From Weissella hellenica (lineage in GTDB: Bacteria > Bacillota > Bacilli > Lactobacillales > Lactobacillaceae), in NCBI RefSeq assembly GCF_005405545.1, contig NZ_BJEG01000011.1:1-64000 (forward strand): a stretch of DNA of 64,000 bases, written 5' to 3'. Below, in pieces: positions 56,531 through 64,000 of this stretch. How positions within the stretch are numbered: the stretch's first letter is position 1; every line of letters starts with the position of its first letter. The position numbers and the translations under genes are program-made. The notes beneath the pieces were generated by a model. That model saw only the letters and a list, made by a program, of their open reading frames with translations. It did not search any database and was not told where the DNA came from.

Positions 56531-57412
56531 TTATTCACCCATTTGTGCTGCAACTTCAGCAGCAAAGTCGTTTTCAGCCTTTTCGATTCCTTCACCCACT
56601 TCATAACGAACGAATGAAACAATCTTGCTGTTATTGTTTTCAACATACTTTGCAACAGTTTCTTTACCGTCACCCTTAACAAATGGTTGGTCAACTAGTG
56701 CAATTTCAGCCAAGAACTTGTGCAAACGTCCTTCAACCATCTTTTCCTTGATGTTGTCAGGCTTTCCTGCCAAATCTTCTGACTTCATTTGAACGTCCTT
56801 CTCATGAGCCAAAACTTCAGCTGGCACTTCTTCACCTGAAACATACTTAGGTGCAATAGCTGCAACGTGCATTGCAACGTCCTTTGCAACTACTTCATCA
56901 GAACCATCTACCAAAACAAGTGATGAAATACGACCACCCATGTGTGAGTAAGTTCCGAATACTTGTCCTTCTGTCTTTTCAATAACAGCAAAACGACGTA
57001 GTGTAATCTTTTCACCAGTAATTTGAGTTGTATGAACAATCATGTCATTCAAAGTTTCATTTTCAGCCACTTTTAGTACCAAAGCTTCTTCAACATTAGC
57101 TGGTGCATATTCAACAACTGCATTTGCAACTGCATGTAGCAATTCGTTAAATTCTGCATTACCAGCAACGAAATCAGTTTGTGAATTCAATTCGATGATA
57201 GCAGCTTTGTTATCCTTTGAAACAACGTAAGTCATTCCTTCTGCAGCAACAGCGCCAGCCTTCTTAGCGGCTTTTGCCATTCCCTTTTCACGCAAAGCAT
57301 CAATAGCCTTGTCCATGTCACCTTCAGTTTGAACCAATGCCTTCTTGGCATCCATCATACCAACACCGGTCTTCTCACGTAATTCTTTAACTTGTGAAGC
57401 AGTAATAGCCAT
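56531..57412 (-). CDS. tsf: Elongation factor Ts
   Basis: The 293-residue protein is the nucleotide exchange factor for EF-Tu. The UBA-like N-terminus ([18 protein letters not shown], about 10-27) and the core [10 protein letters not shown] motif (about 78-87) are intact. It follows rpsB but a strong terminator lies between them, so tsf may rely on read-through or a promoter of its own in the 120-nt gap. The ATG has AAGGAGAC upstream. Confidence 0.97.
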   Translation of the reverse strand: MAITASQVKELREKTGVGMMDAKKALVQTEGDMDKAIDALREKGMAKAAKKAGAVAAEGMTYVVSKDNKAAIIELNSQTDFVAGNAEFNELLHAVANAVVEYAPANVEEALVLKVAENETLNDMIVHTTQITGEKITLRRFAVIEKTEGQVFGTYSHMGGRISSLVLVDGSDEVVAKDVAMHVAAIAPKYVSGEEVPAEVLAHEKDVQMKSEDLAGKPDNIKEKMVEGRLHKFLAEIALVDQPFVKGDGKETVAKYVENNNSKIVSFVRYEVGEGIEKAENDFAAEVAAQMGE

Positions 57413-57533
57413 TTTTATGGTCTCCTTGTATATGCTAAATCTTATCTAAACTAGTATACACGAAAATTAAGTGATTTTCTATATAGTTAGTTGAATATCT
57501 ACTACCATTTTACATGAGTTTTACTCATAGCGC

Positions 57534-57570
57534 AAAAAAAGCTTATCGCTAGTTAGCGATAAGCTTTTTT
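57534..57570 (-). terminator. Terminator between rpsB and tsf
   Basis: AAAAAAGCTTATCGCTA pairs perfectly with TAGCGATAAGCTTTTTT. On the minus strand a T-run follows. It lies 20 bases after the rpsB stop and may attenuate rather than end transcription into tsf. Confidence 0.88.
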
Positions 57571-57589
57571 CGATTCTTGTGAAGTAGAA

Positions 57590-58366
57590 TTAGTTCTTCT
57601 TACCTTCAACAAGATCAGTCAATTCTTCGATTGAAGCAGGCTTGTCACCTTCGGCTGCAAAGTCAGCTTCTTCTACAGAATCTTCACCTTGGTTACCTTC
57701 AATAATAGCATCAGCCATCTTTGAAGTAATCAAACGTACGGCACGGATTGCATCATCGTTTGATGGAATCTTAACGTCGATTTGATCAGGATCAGCATTA
57801 GTGTCGACCATAGCCACGATAGGAATGTTCAACTTGTGTGCTTCTTGCACTGCCAATTGTTCCTTGTGAGGATCAACAATGAACATCAAATCAGGAATCT
57901 TAGGCATATCTGCGATACCACCCAAGAACTTGTTCAACTTTTCACGTTGCTTAATTAGCAATGAAACTTCCTTCTTTGGCAAACGATCAAAAGTACCGTC
58001 TTCTTCCATTGCACGCAATTCCTTAAGACGGGCGATACGCGCTTGGATAGTATTCCAGTTTGTCAAAGTTCCACCTAACCAACGGTGGTTAACGTAGAAC
58101 ATGTTTGCACGAGTTGCTTCTTCAGCAATTGAATCTTGTGCTTGCTTCTTAGTACCAACAAACAATACCGTTGCACCATCAGCAGCTGCATCACGAACAT
58201 AGTTATATGCTTGATCAACCAATTTAACTGTCTTTTGCAAATCGATAATGTAAATGCCGTTACGTTCCGTAAAGATGTAATCTGACATCTTTGGGTTCCA
58301 ACGACGAGTTTGGTGTCCGAAGTGTACACCAGCTTCAAGTAATTGCTTCATTGAGATTACTGCCAT
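57590..58366 (-). CDS. rpsB: 30S ribosomal protein S2
   Basis: The 258-residue S2 assembles late on the small subunit and helps anchor S1. The start [20 protein letters not shown] and [25 protein letters not shown] and [20 protein letters not shown] segments are typical. The chosen ATG at 58366 has GGAGG 9 nt upstream. A longer in-frame extension of 23 codons reads through the leader and has no S2 similarity. Confidence 0.97.
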   Translation of the reverse strand: MAVISMKQLLEAGVHFGHQTRRWNPKMSDYIFTERNGIYIIDLQKTVKLVDQAYNYVRDAAADGATVLFVGTKKQAQDSIAEEATRANMFYVNHRWLGGTLTNWNTIQARIARLKELRAMEEDGTFDRLPKKEVSLLIKQREKLNKFLGGIADMPKIPDLMFIVDPHKEQLAVQEAHKLNIPIVAMVDTNADPDQIDVKIPSNDDAIRAVRLITSKMADAIIEGNQGEDSVEEADFAAEGDKPASIEELTDLVEGKKN

Positions 58367-58480
58367 GAGTATCTGCCTCCAAATGTTTTGTCCACCTAGT
58401 CTCGCATGTAGCCTGGCGACCCGTAAAAGGAGCACCCGTCAAACTATTGAGAACTAGTGAGTATTTTTGGTATAAAACCA
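58367..58480 (-). promoter_or_regulatory. Leader of rpsB
   Basis: A ~115-nt leader lies between the promoter and rpsB. It contains two ACGGGT copies (58415-58445 region) and several GC-rich blocks, including GGTCGCCAGGCTAC and GACTAGGTGGAC, unlike the AT-rich neighbouring spacers. It may be an autoregulatory binding site for S2. No full secondary structure was proved. Confidence 0.4.
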
Positions 58481-58487
58481 ATTACTT

Positions 58488-58516
58488 ACTATACTCATTT
58501 TTTCCATAAATGTCAA
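58488..58516 (-). promoter_or_regulatory. Strong promoter of rpsB
   Basis: On the minus strand TTGACA (58511-58516) and TATAGT (58488-58493) are exactly 17 nt apart. This is the best consensus promoter seen in the window. Transcription would begin near 58481. Confidence 0.75.
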
Positions 58517-58520
58517 TAAA

Positions 58521-58799
58521 TTAATCCATAAATGCACTGACTTGATGATTTCGCAAAAACTGCTCTTTTTGCTGTCGGGTTAATTGTTTAAACATTGCCT
58601 CAGCGTGAAGTGCATCATGTTTTGTTTCAAAAGCTTCTGCATAAATTAATTGTAATGGATGTCGTTTAGCCGGTCGTGTGAACTTTGCCCCTTTACCAGC
58701 TTCATGCGTAGCAAAACGTTGACCAACATCATTTGTAAAACCACAATATAACATATTATCTGCCGTTAATAAGACATACATATAATACAGTTTATTCAT
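58521..58799 (-). CDS. GIY-YIG nuclease-superfamily protein (YazA-like)
   Basis: The 92-residue protein carries the GIY-YIG-type core YYMYVLLTADNMLYCGFTND (residues 5-24) and the RHP motif KRHPLQLIYAE. It matches the UPF0213/YazA family, whose substrate is not known. The ATG at 58799 overlaps the methyltransferase gene by 8 bases, the same pairing as yabB-yazA in Bacillus. It ends a few bases before the rpsB promoter. Confidence 0.88.
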   Translation of the reverse strand: MNKLYYMYVLLTADNMLYCGFTNDVGQRFATHEAGKGAKFTRPAKRHPLQLIYAEAFETKHDALHAEAMFKQLTRQQKEQFLRNHQVSAFMD

Positions 58800-59556
58800 G
58801 TTGCTGCCGGCCTTCATAAATTGACCATACAGCATCGGTGTACGTATCATCTCGATTATGTGTAATAATTGGTGGTAATATTTGCGCCCCGGTTAACTTA
58901 CCATCTTTAATAGCATCAATTAATAGTACATTGGCAGGTTCACCAGCTTTTGGGTAAACAAACTGAATCCGCTTTGGTGATAAATGATTTTTTTGTAAGG
59001 TAGCCAAAATTTCAAATAAGCGATCTGGACGGTGCACCATATAAAAATGGGCTTTGTTTTTTAATAACTTTTTTGCTGTATATGTTACCAATTCTAAGTC
59101 GGCCATAATTTCGTGACGCGCAATCGCATAATGTTCATTTTCGTGGATAATAGTTTGTTCATTATCTACTGAAAAATATGGTGGATTTGACACAACCATA
59201 TCAGCTGACCCTGGCCGAATATCAACAAAGACATCACGCATATCAGCATTGATGATCTTAATTTTTTCAGTCAAATCATTCATCATGACTGAACGCTTGG
59301 CCATATCGGCAAGTCTTTCCTGAATTTCTACACCAACAATATCACCTGTGACTTTATGCGCCATGAATAGTGCTACTGCCCCATTTCCCGTGCCTAAATC
59401 AACAGTTAAGCCACGTCCACCTTTACGTGGTTGCGCAAAATTTGCAAGCAAAACTGCATCTAATGAAAATGAAAAAACATTTTTGCTTTGGATAATATGA
59501 ACATCATCGTTATATAACATGTCAACACGTTCATCAGGTAATAATTCAACTTTCAT
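58792..59556 (-). CDS. TrmN6-type tRNA(Val) adenine-N6 methyltransferase
   Basis: The 254-residue SAM-dependent enzyme resembles YabB/TrmN6. It has VDLGTGNGAVALFMA (SAM loop, about 48-62) and the VVSNPPYFSV motif of N6-adenine methyltransferases (about 122-131). E. coli TrmN6 modifies A37 of tRNA1(Val). The ATG at 59556 has AAGGAG 9 nt upstream; the in-frame start 15 codons earlier is rejected. The GIY-YIG gene overlaps downstream. Confidence 0.88.
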   Translation of the reverse strand: MKVELLPDERVDMLYNDDVHIIQSKNVFSFSLDAVLLANFAQPRKGGRGLTVDLGTGNGAVALFMAHKVTGDIVGVEIQERLADMAKRSVMMNDLTEKIKIINADMRDVFVDIRPGSADMVVSNPPYFSVDNEQTIIHENEHYAIARHEIMADLELVTYTAKKLLKNKAHFYMVHRPDRLFEILATLQKNHLSPKRIQFVYPKAGEPANVLLIDAIKDGKLTGAQILPPIITHNRDDTYTDAVWSIYEGRQQHE

Positions 59557-59647
59557 AAAAATTAAACTCCTTATTTCATAATTATTTGCCAAAAACGCCA
59601 TTTTTGTGGGATAATAAGGCGTTATTATTAGGGAGGATGAACAAAAT

Positions 59648-60292
59648 ATGTTCTATTCATTCATACGTTATGTTGCTGCTGGCATTTTATGGCTAATTAA
59701 TGGTCGTTATAAATTACTTGGCACAGATAAATTACCAACAGGCAATTATATTTTAGTTGGCCCACACCGTACTTGGTGGGAACCCATTTTCTTTGCACTA
59801 GCGGGTTGGCCACATCGTTTTAGTTTCATGGCTAAAAAGGAACTTTTTAAAAACCCCATCTTAAGATGGATTCTAATTCATGCCAATGCTTTTTCTGTTG
59901 ATCGTGATCACCCTGGTCCTTCGGCAATTAAGACGCCTGTCCAAAACCTTAAAAAGACTGACTTAAGTCTGATTATGTTCCCATCAGGTAGTCGTCACTC
60001 TGAAGAAATGAAAGGTGGCGCATTAATCATCGCCAAATTATCCGGCGTACCATTAGTGCCAATTGTTTACCAAGGACCTGTTAAATTTTCGGGATTGTTT
60101 AAACGTAAAAATGTGACGATGGCCTTTGGTGATCCAATTTATATTGATAAACGAACGAAAATCAACGAAGAAACGACCAGTGAGTTTGGTAATACACTCC
60201 AAGCCTCATTTGATAAGCTAGATCAAGAAATTGATCCTAACTGGGTTTATATCGATCCTAAACCAAAAAAGAAAAACAATAACGAAATATAA
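59648..60292 (+). CDS. plsC: 1-acyl-sn-glycerol-3-phosphate acyltransferase (PlsC-like)
   Basis: The 214-residue membrane-associated enzyme should acylate lysophosphatidate to phosphatidate. An N-terminal hydrophobic segment is followed by the catalytic block VGPHRTWWEPIFFAL. His40 and Glu45 occupy the H-x4-D motif, so the usual Asp is Glu. The later block FPSGSRHSEEMKGGALIIA (about 111-129) matches the FPEGTRS region, and VPIVYQGP follows. AGGGAGG lies upstream of the ATG. The Glu substitution could reduce activity or mark a subgroup. Confidence 0.85.
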   Translation: MFYSFIRYVAAGILWLINGRYKLLGTDKLPTGNYILVGPHRTWWEPIFFALAGWPHRFSFMAKKELFKNPILRWILIHANAFSVDRDHPGPSAIKTPVQNLKKTDLSLIMFPSGSRHSEEMKGGALIIAKLSGVPLVPIVYQGPVKFSGLFKRKNVTMAFGDPIYIDKRTKINEETTSEFGNTLQASFDKLDQEIDPNWVYIDPKPKKKNNNEI

Positions 60293-60383
60293 GTGTGCTA
60301 CTTGCTCACATAAAAAGGTAAATTCATTTCAAATAAATGTTTTTACTTTTTTTATTACCCTCGTGCATAAACATATGCCTAAT

Positions 60384-60418
60384 AAAAAAGTTGAGTTGTT
60401 ACCAACTCAACTTTTTTA
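60384..60418. terminator. Bidirectional terminator
   Basis: AAAAAAGTTGAGTTG pairs with CAACTCAACTTTTTT around 4 nt. It closes plsC on the plus strand and yneF on the minus strand. Confidence 0.9.
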
Positions 60419-60424
60419 ATCAAA

Positions 60425-60661
60425 CTATTTCTTCTTTGAAGAAGTTTGTGCTTGATTCTTCATTTGTGACATCATTTGGTTCAAACGCTTTTGTGAAGGC
60501 TTTTGTCCCATTGAAGTCATCATTGATTTCATCATTTCTTCTGAAATTGGTGGATTATTCTTGATGTACGTCTCCATTGAGCGACGTGCAATAAAGAAAC
60601 CAGCGACAGCACCAAGTATCGCAGCAAGAATGACAATAAAAATCCAAATTGTTGTGTTCAT
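60425..60661 (-). CDS. YneF-family (UPF0154) membrane protein
   Basis: The 78-residue protein has one N-terminal membrane helix (about 4-25, GAVAGFFIARR) followed by the NPPISEEMMKSMMTSMGQKP segment typical of UPF0154/YneF. The C-terminus is Met/Gln/Lys-rich and cytoplasmic. The function is unknown. The position near ynzC and lexA repeats the Bacillus yne-lexA neighbourhood. Confidence 0.9.
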   Translation of the reverse strand: MNTTIWIFIVILAAILGAVAGFFIARRSMETYIKNNPPISEEMMKSMMTSMGQKPSQKRLNQMMSQMKNQAQTSSKKK

Positions 60662-60733
60662 TTTATTACTCCAAAAATATATTCAAATACCATTATAGTT
60701 AATTATACGCCTTTTTGCTAGCTATTAGAACGT

Positions 60734-60988
60734 TTAATTATCACGAATACCTTTGTCACGTTGAATTTTCTTTACTTTTTCAGGCGTGACTTCATTACCA
60801 TCTTCATCATAAACCTGAAGCATTTCTACTTGTGAACGAAAAGCTTTTCTAAAATTATCTAAAAATTCGGCGCGCAATTCAGCACGTTCTGCAATTTCTT
60901 CCTCGGTTAATCCTTCTGAGGTTTTTGCTTTAGCAGCTAATTCGTTAATTCGCGTACGAACAGCCATCATATGTTCAGTTTCAGCCAT
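60734..60988 (-). CDS. DUF896 protein (YnzC-like, UPF0291)
   Basis: The 84-residue cytoplasmic protein has two long helices: RTRINELAAKAKTSEGLTEE and the following ERAELRAEFLDNFRKAFRSQ. The conserved C-terminal ends in KKIQRDKGIRDN. The length is close to YnzC (77), and the family's function is unknown. The ATG at 60988 has AGGTGG 7 nt upstream; the ATG two codons earlier is too close to it. It is divergent from lexA, as in Bacillus. Confidence 0.9.
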   Translation of the reverse strand: MAETEHMMAVRTRINELAAKAKTSEGLTEEEIAERAELRAEFLDNFRKAFRSQVEMLQVYDEDGNEVTPEKVKKIQRDKGIRDN

Positions 60989-61126
60989 GCCCATTCCACC
61001 TTTTTATTGAAGTTAATGGTATTATTTTAACATAATTCACTCGGTTCATTACATAATTAATTATACAAATATCAACAAAAATAATATTTAGCGTACAATA
61101 GAATTGATAAAAAGGAGTACTTGATT

Positions 61127-61726
61127 ATGACTAACAAGTCTACCAAACAATTAGATATTTTAAAATTTATTTATGAAAAACAACAACAACGTGGTTATCC
61201 ACCAACTGTCCGTGAAATTGGTGATGGTGTTGGATTAGCGTCTTCTTCAACTGTTCATGGCCACTTAACAAGGTTACAAAATAAAGGGTTCATTCAAAAA
61301 AAAGCAGAAAAAACACGTGCTATTACGGTAACAAACACCGGTATTCAAGCTCTTAAAAAAGCAGATATACTTGCTTTACCTGACACATCTGCTCCTGTAA
61401 TTAGTACGCCTCAAGATATAATAAGCTCATTAGATGAAGATACTATCTTATTACAGCATAATAGCAACACGATGATTAATATTGGTATATTAAATCGTGA
61501 TTATCTACTTATTAAAAAAGAATCTGCTATTCCAGATGGTGCAATTGTGGCAGTAACTTTAGATAAAAACAATGATGGTACATCCCAAACAGATGTCTAT
61601 CGTTATTTTAAAGAAAGAAATCAAGTCCGTTTACAACCAGAAAACAGTAATCTCAAACCAGTTATTACTAATCATGTTGAAATTATTGGCAAAGTTATCG
61701 GTGTTTATCGTAACGAAATTAATTAA
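61127..61726 (+). CDS. lexA: LexA-like repressor with degenerate self-cleavage domain
   Basis: The 199-residue protein has a normal LexA winged helix: GYPPTVREIGDGVGLASSST (residues 23-42) and the HGHLTRLQNKGFI wing. The C-terminal end RLQPENSNLKPVI and IIGKVIGVYR also align with LexA. The parts needed for RecA-stimulated self-cleavage are changed. The linker has no Ala-Gly cleavage pair, the Ser of the GDSM motif is replaced in HNSNTM (Thr115), and the catalytic Lys of TVKRF is Tyr158 in DVYRY. About nine residues between linker and catalytic strand are also missing. AAGGAG lies 9 nt before the ATG at 61127. It may be a non-cleavable repressor. Confidence 0.85.
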   Translation: MTNKSTKQLDILKFIYEKQQQRGYPPTVREIGDGVGLASSSTVHGHLTRLQNKGFIQKKAEKTRAITVTNTGIQALKKADILALPDTSAPVISTPQDIISSLDEDTILLQHNSNTMINIGILNRDYLLIKKESAIPDGAIVAVTLDKNNDGTSQTDVYRYFKERNQVRLQPENSNLKPVITNHVEIIGKVIGVYRNEIN

Positions 61727-61728
61727 AT

Positions 61729-61761
61729 AAAGGTTGGGACAAAAAATGTCCCAACCTTTTT
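61729..61761 (+). terminator. Terminator of lexA, GTTGGGACA type
   Basis: AAAGGTTGGGACA pairs with TGTCCCAACCTTT around a 5-nt loop and is followed by T's. It shares its stem with 16283-16319. Confidence 0.88.
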
Positions 61762-61819
61762 AACTAAAAATATATTAATTATAAATTTTACAAAACAACT
61801 TTTGTCACGCTATCTCTTA

Positions 61820-62439
61820 CTATTTATTACGATTATCGTAGTAGTCTTTTTCCTGTTGTTCCCAGTTTGCTTTATCAGCTGCCGTAATTGGACGCATCAC
61901 TTTAGCCGGATTACCAACAGCAACGGTATCAGCCGGAATATCTTTAACCACAACAGCACCCCCACCAATTATAGCATTATCACCTATTGTGACACCTGGG
62001 CCAACAAAAACGTTAGCACCAATCCAAACATTGTTACCAATTGCAATGGGTTCACCATATTCTAACCCACGTACACGCACTGCTGCATCTATCGGATGAC
62101 CGGCAGTAATTAAACTAACACGTGGTCCAATCATTACATTATTACCAATATGTACTTCACAAGTATCTAAAATCGTTAACCCAGTGTTGCCATAAAAGGT
62201 ATCGCCAATATAAATATTTTTCCCGTAATCAATGTACAAATCAGGTTCAATATAACTATCTTTACCGATTTTCCCCATTAAATCTTCTAATAATTCTTGT
62301 ACCTGTTCTTCATCTTCATGGGCCGTTTGATTATACAACGCTGCACGTCGTTTTCCAGCTTTACGAGCAGCAATCAGCTCTTTATCCCCTGATTTATAAT
62401 CAGCTTACCTGACAACATAATTTCACGTTCTGTTTTCAT
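61820..62439 (-). pseudogene. Maltose O-acetyltransferase (maa-like), frameshift near codon 15
   Basis: The main frame (61820-62338) encodes hexapeptide-repeat acetyltransferase sequence such as GPRVSLITAGHPID, AIGNNVWIGANVFVGPGVTI and VAVGNPAKVMR, all intact. The proper N-terminus lies upstream: ATG at 62439 with AGGGGGA before it encodes MKTEREIMLSGKLI, then leaves the frame. Adding one T on the coding strand at about 62398-62400 restores LIYKSGDKELIAARKAGKR and joins the main frame. The full protein would be about 206 residues and acetylate sugars such as maltose or glucose. It is a decayed gene or carries a sequencing error. Confidence 0.85.
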
Positions 62440-62562
62440 GAAATTCCCCCTTTTTATTTTCCAAAATATAATGACTATTTTAACATACTGGATATTTTTA
62501 GAATAGACACCCCTCCGCATGTTAAATGATGACATAAATTTGGCTATCTATTTAAACATCAA

Positions 62563-64000
62563 TTATTGCTTATCTGTAAAATCATCATCTAAGTAATGTT
62601 CACCAGCTGTAATATCATATTGTACTAACCTAAATTCATGTAACAACTGCTTTTGTTTGGCAGTGAGATCTTTAGTATTTAATTCTTTACCCTGATCATT
62701 CACAACTGTATCACGCGTATAATTAGCTAGCGCTGGTAATTCATTAACAAACTTCGTCTGCAAAGCAAAGAATGGTGTTAATTTACTATTTGTAGCCTTT
62801 AACGCCAGTGTCGGAAAATCACTTGGTGATGCATATGGTCGTTCATCATGTTGCAGGGTTGTCTTATTAATCTGACGCGCCGCTGCATTCTGATAAATAA
62901 AGTAATCTGTTTCATGGCTTGTTTGCATTTGCTTATTTTGATCTACAAAAGTAAAGACAACCGGCCAATGATCACCATAAAAAACCATCGTTATTGGGCG
63001 CTTACTCTTTTCAACTTTATCAATTAATTTTTTCGTTGCTAAATCAGTTTGACGGACCCCTGTTATATATGTTTCAATTTGATCCTTAGTAGCATCTGAA
63101 ACAGCTGGTTCTGTCATCTGATAAGGACTATTCGGATATTCTTTAGCTGAATAGGGTAAATGATTTTGCATTGTCATTAATTGTAAAAATTGCGAATCTT
63201 TATCCTTTGCAGTATCTACTTTATCTAATAAGAACTTATACGCATTTTCATCAGTTGGGTACTCTGCACGAGATGATAATTTGCCAGTGTACTTGTCAGG
63301 ATACTTATAAGTTAACCCATCAGTTGTGTAGAATTTTTGAATCCCCATATCTTTATAAGCATCACGCCGATTATAAAACATCCCCGCATATGGATGAAGT
63401 ACTTCTCGTTGCTCAAATAAACTAGGTAGAATGGGTGTTTTATGTGCAAATGGCACAACTTGTGTATAAGGAACTGCCATTTCAGGTGCAAAGGTCGCCA
63501 AAGGAAGCCCTGCAATTGTCATATATTCAATATTGGCTGTCCCACCACCATGACCTGATGAGAGCATTTTACCCGAAATGACTGCTTTATCTTTAATTTC
63601 ATTAATGTTTTGATAAACATCAGGTCCCTTATAAGCTAAGTTCGGAACGTCATTTGGATTCGTTAATGACTCGCTTAAAATAGAAATAACCGTTTGTCCC
63701 TTTAAATTATCCTGTCTAGTTTCATTTAACTTATCTGCATATTGAGTATATTTCTTTTGCAAATGGGCCATTTCTTTGGCAGAATAACCAGCCGGTTCAC
63801 GCATGATGACACTAGAAATATTTGATACGAATGTCATAATTGGACCATTGACCATGGCATCATCAACACCGATTTTATTTTGCCATTGATAACCAAAATG
63901 ATTTAAAATTGCTCGATTTTGATCAGCATTCACCACAAATGGTGTTGCTAGCATTAAAAAAGAGATGATTAAAACAACCAATCGACTACCGGCCTGCCTG
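62563..64000 (-). CDS. LTA synthase family sulfatase, C-terminal part (cut by window edge)
   Basis: The frame is open to the last base of the window, so the N-terminal membrane helices lie outside. The visible part ends one membrane segment (VVLIISFLMLATPFVV) and then enters an extracellular sulfatase-like domain of the lipoteichoic acid synthase family. Key motifs are SILSESLTNP, the nucleophile region GHGGGTANIEYMTIAGL with its Thr, the MFYNRRDAYKDMG segment, and MVFYGDHWPV near the metal site. GGGTAN is the subtype seen in LtaS paralogues that make or modify glycerol-phosphate polymers. The exact substrate is not certain. Confidence 0.88.
   Translation of the reverse strand, partial: RQAGSRLVVLIISFLMLATPFVVNADQNRAILNHFGYQWQNKIGVDDAMVNGPIMTFVSNISSVIMREPAGYSAKEMAHLQKKYTQYADKLNETRQDNLKGQTVISILSESLTNPNDVPNLAYKGPDVYQNINEIKDKAVISGKMLSSGHGGGTANIEYMTIAGLPLATFAPEMAVPYTQVVPFAHKTPILPSLFEQREVLHPYAGMFYNRRDAYKDMGIQKFYTTDGLTYKYPDKYTGKLSSRAEYPTDENAYKFLLDKVDTAKDKDSQFLQLMTMQNHLPYSAKEYPNSPYQMTEPAVSDATKDQIETYITGVRQTDLATKKLIDKVEKSKRPITMVFYGDHWPVVFTFVDQNKQMQTSHETDYFIYQNAAARQINKTTLQHDERPYASPSDFPTLALKATNSKLTPFFALQTKFVNELPALANYTRDTVVNDQGKELNTKDLTAKQKQLLHEFRLVQYDITAGEHYLDDDFTDKQ

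Noticed and set aside
58367-58435. Longer rpsB start 23 codons upstream
   Set aside because: The extension reads through the leader, has no S2 similarity, and GGAGG fits the 58366 ATG.
62563-63981. TTG near 63981 as the start of the sulfatase gene
   Set aside because: The frame continues open to the window edge and the preceding part of the family (membrane helices) is expected upstream.

Overview
The window is a chromosomal segment of a low-GC Firmicute of the Lactobacillaceae. Weissella or a close Leuconostocaceae-type relative is my best guess (an inference, not proved). The support is Lactobacillales gene order (ypbB-recQ, xerD-ribT-scpA-scpB-rluB, rel-dtd, cca-ABC-F-folA, rpsB-tsf-pyrH-frr), an LPxTG surface protein with MucBP-type domains, an SAG1386/EF1546-type LysM protein, a DnaE with a degenerate PHP start, and an FMN-riboswitch-controlled RibU. 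Almost every gene is on the minus strand. The plus-strand exceptions are a NUDIX hydrolase, an unknown 183-residue protein, PlsC, LexA and one broken regulator. I saw no tRNA, rRNA, CRISPR array, insertion sequence or prophage.

Layout. 1-3080: a surface lectin/mucin-binding gene without its signal peptide, joined head-to-head to the last ~97 codons of an Mga-type regulator. 3084-5784: cfa, the cysteine-free rpsN and rpmG, and a membrane gene tied to pyc through an overlapping 45-codon gene. 5790-15674: pyc, pepT, nif3-like, trmK, a TPR protein and an unknown membrane protein, with several small genes between. 15794-23348: NUDIX, sbcC-sbcD behind a frameshifted MFS gene, and a pyridoxal/HMP kinase with an ECF S component. 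23858-31121: hup, der, rpsA, cmk, LysM protein, recQ, ypbB. 31372-38696: ribU and its riboswitch, the rluB-scpB-scpA-ribT-xerD-cvfB operon, an antiporter and an orphan RelB antitoxin. 38842-49986: dtd, rel, dnaE, folA, ABC-F, cca, MYG1-like. 50216-59556: glmS, a 37-codon gene, amtB, an LCP protein, frr-pyrH-tsf-rpsB, GIY-YIG and TrmN6-type genes. 59648-64000: plsC, yneF, ynzC, a degenerate lexA, a frameshifted maltose O-acetyltransferase gene, and an LTA-synthase-type sulfatase cut by the window edge.

Most of the window is housekeeping: translation (S2, EF-Ts, RRF, S14, L33, S1), chromosome maintenance (DnaE, HU, ScpAB, XerD, SbcCD, RecQ), envelope building (Cfa, PlsC, GlmS, LCP, LTA synthase) and vitamin uptake (RibU, the ECF/kinase pair). 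The most unusual points are: a LexA-like protein without the cleavage site and Ser-Lys dyad needed for self-cleavage; the adhesin/regulator junction; a GlmS whose essential cysteine is residue 3; a PlsC with Glu for the catalytic Asp; two single-base frameshifts; and several unlisted small genes. I did not find a clear multi-gene novel system.
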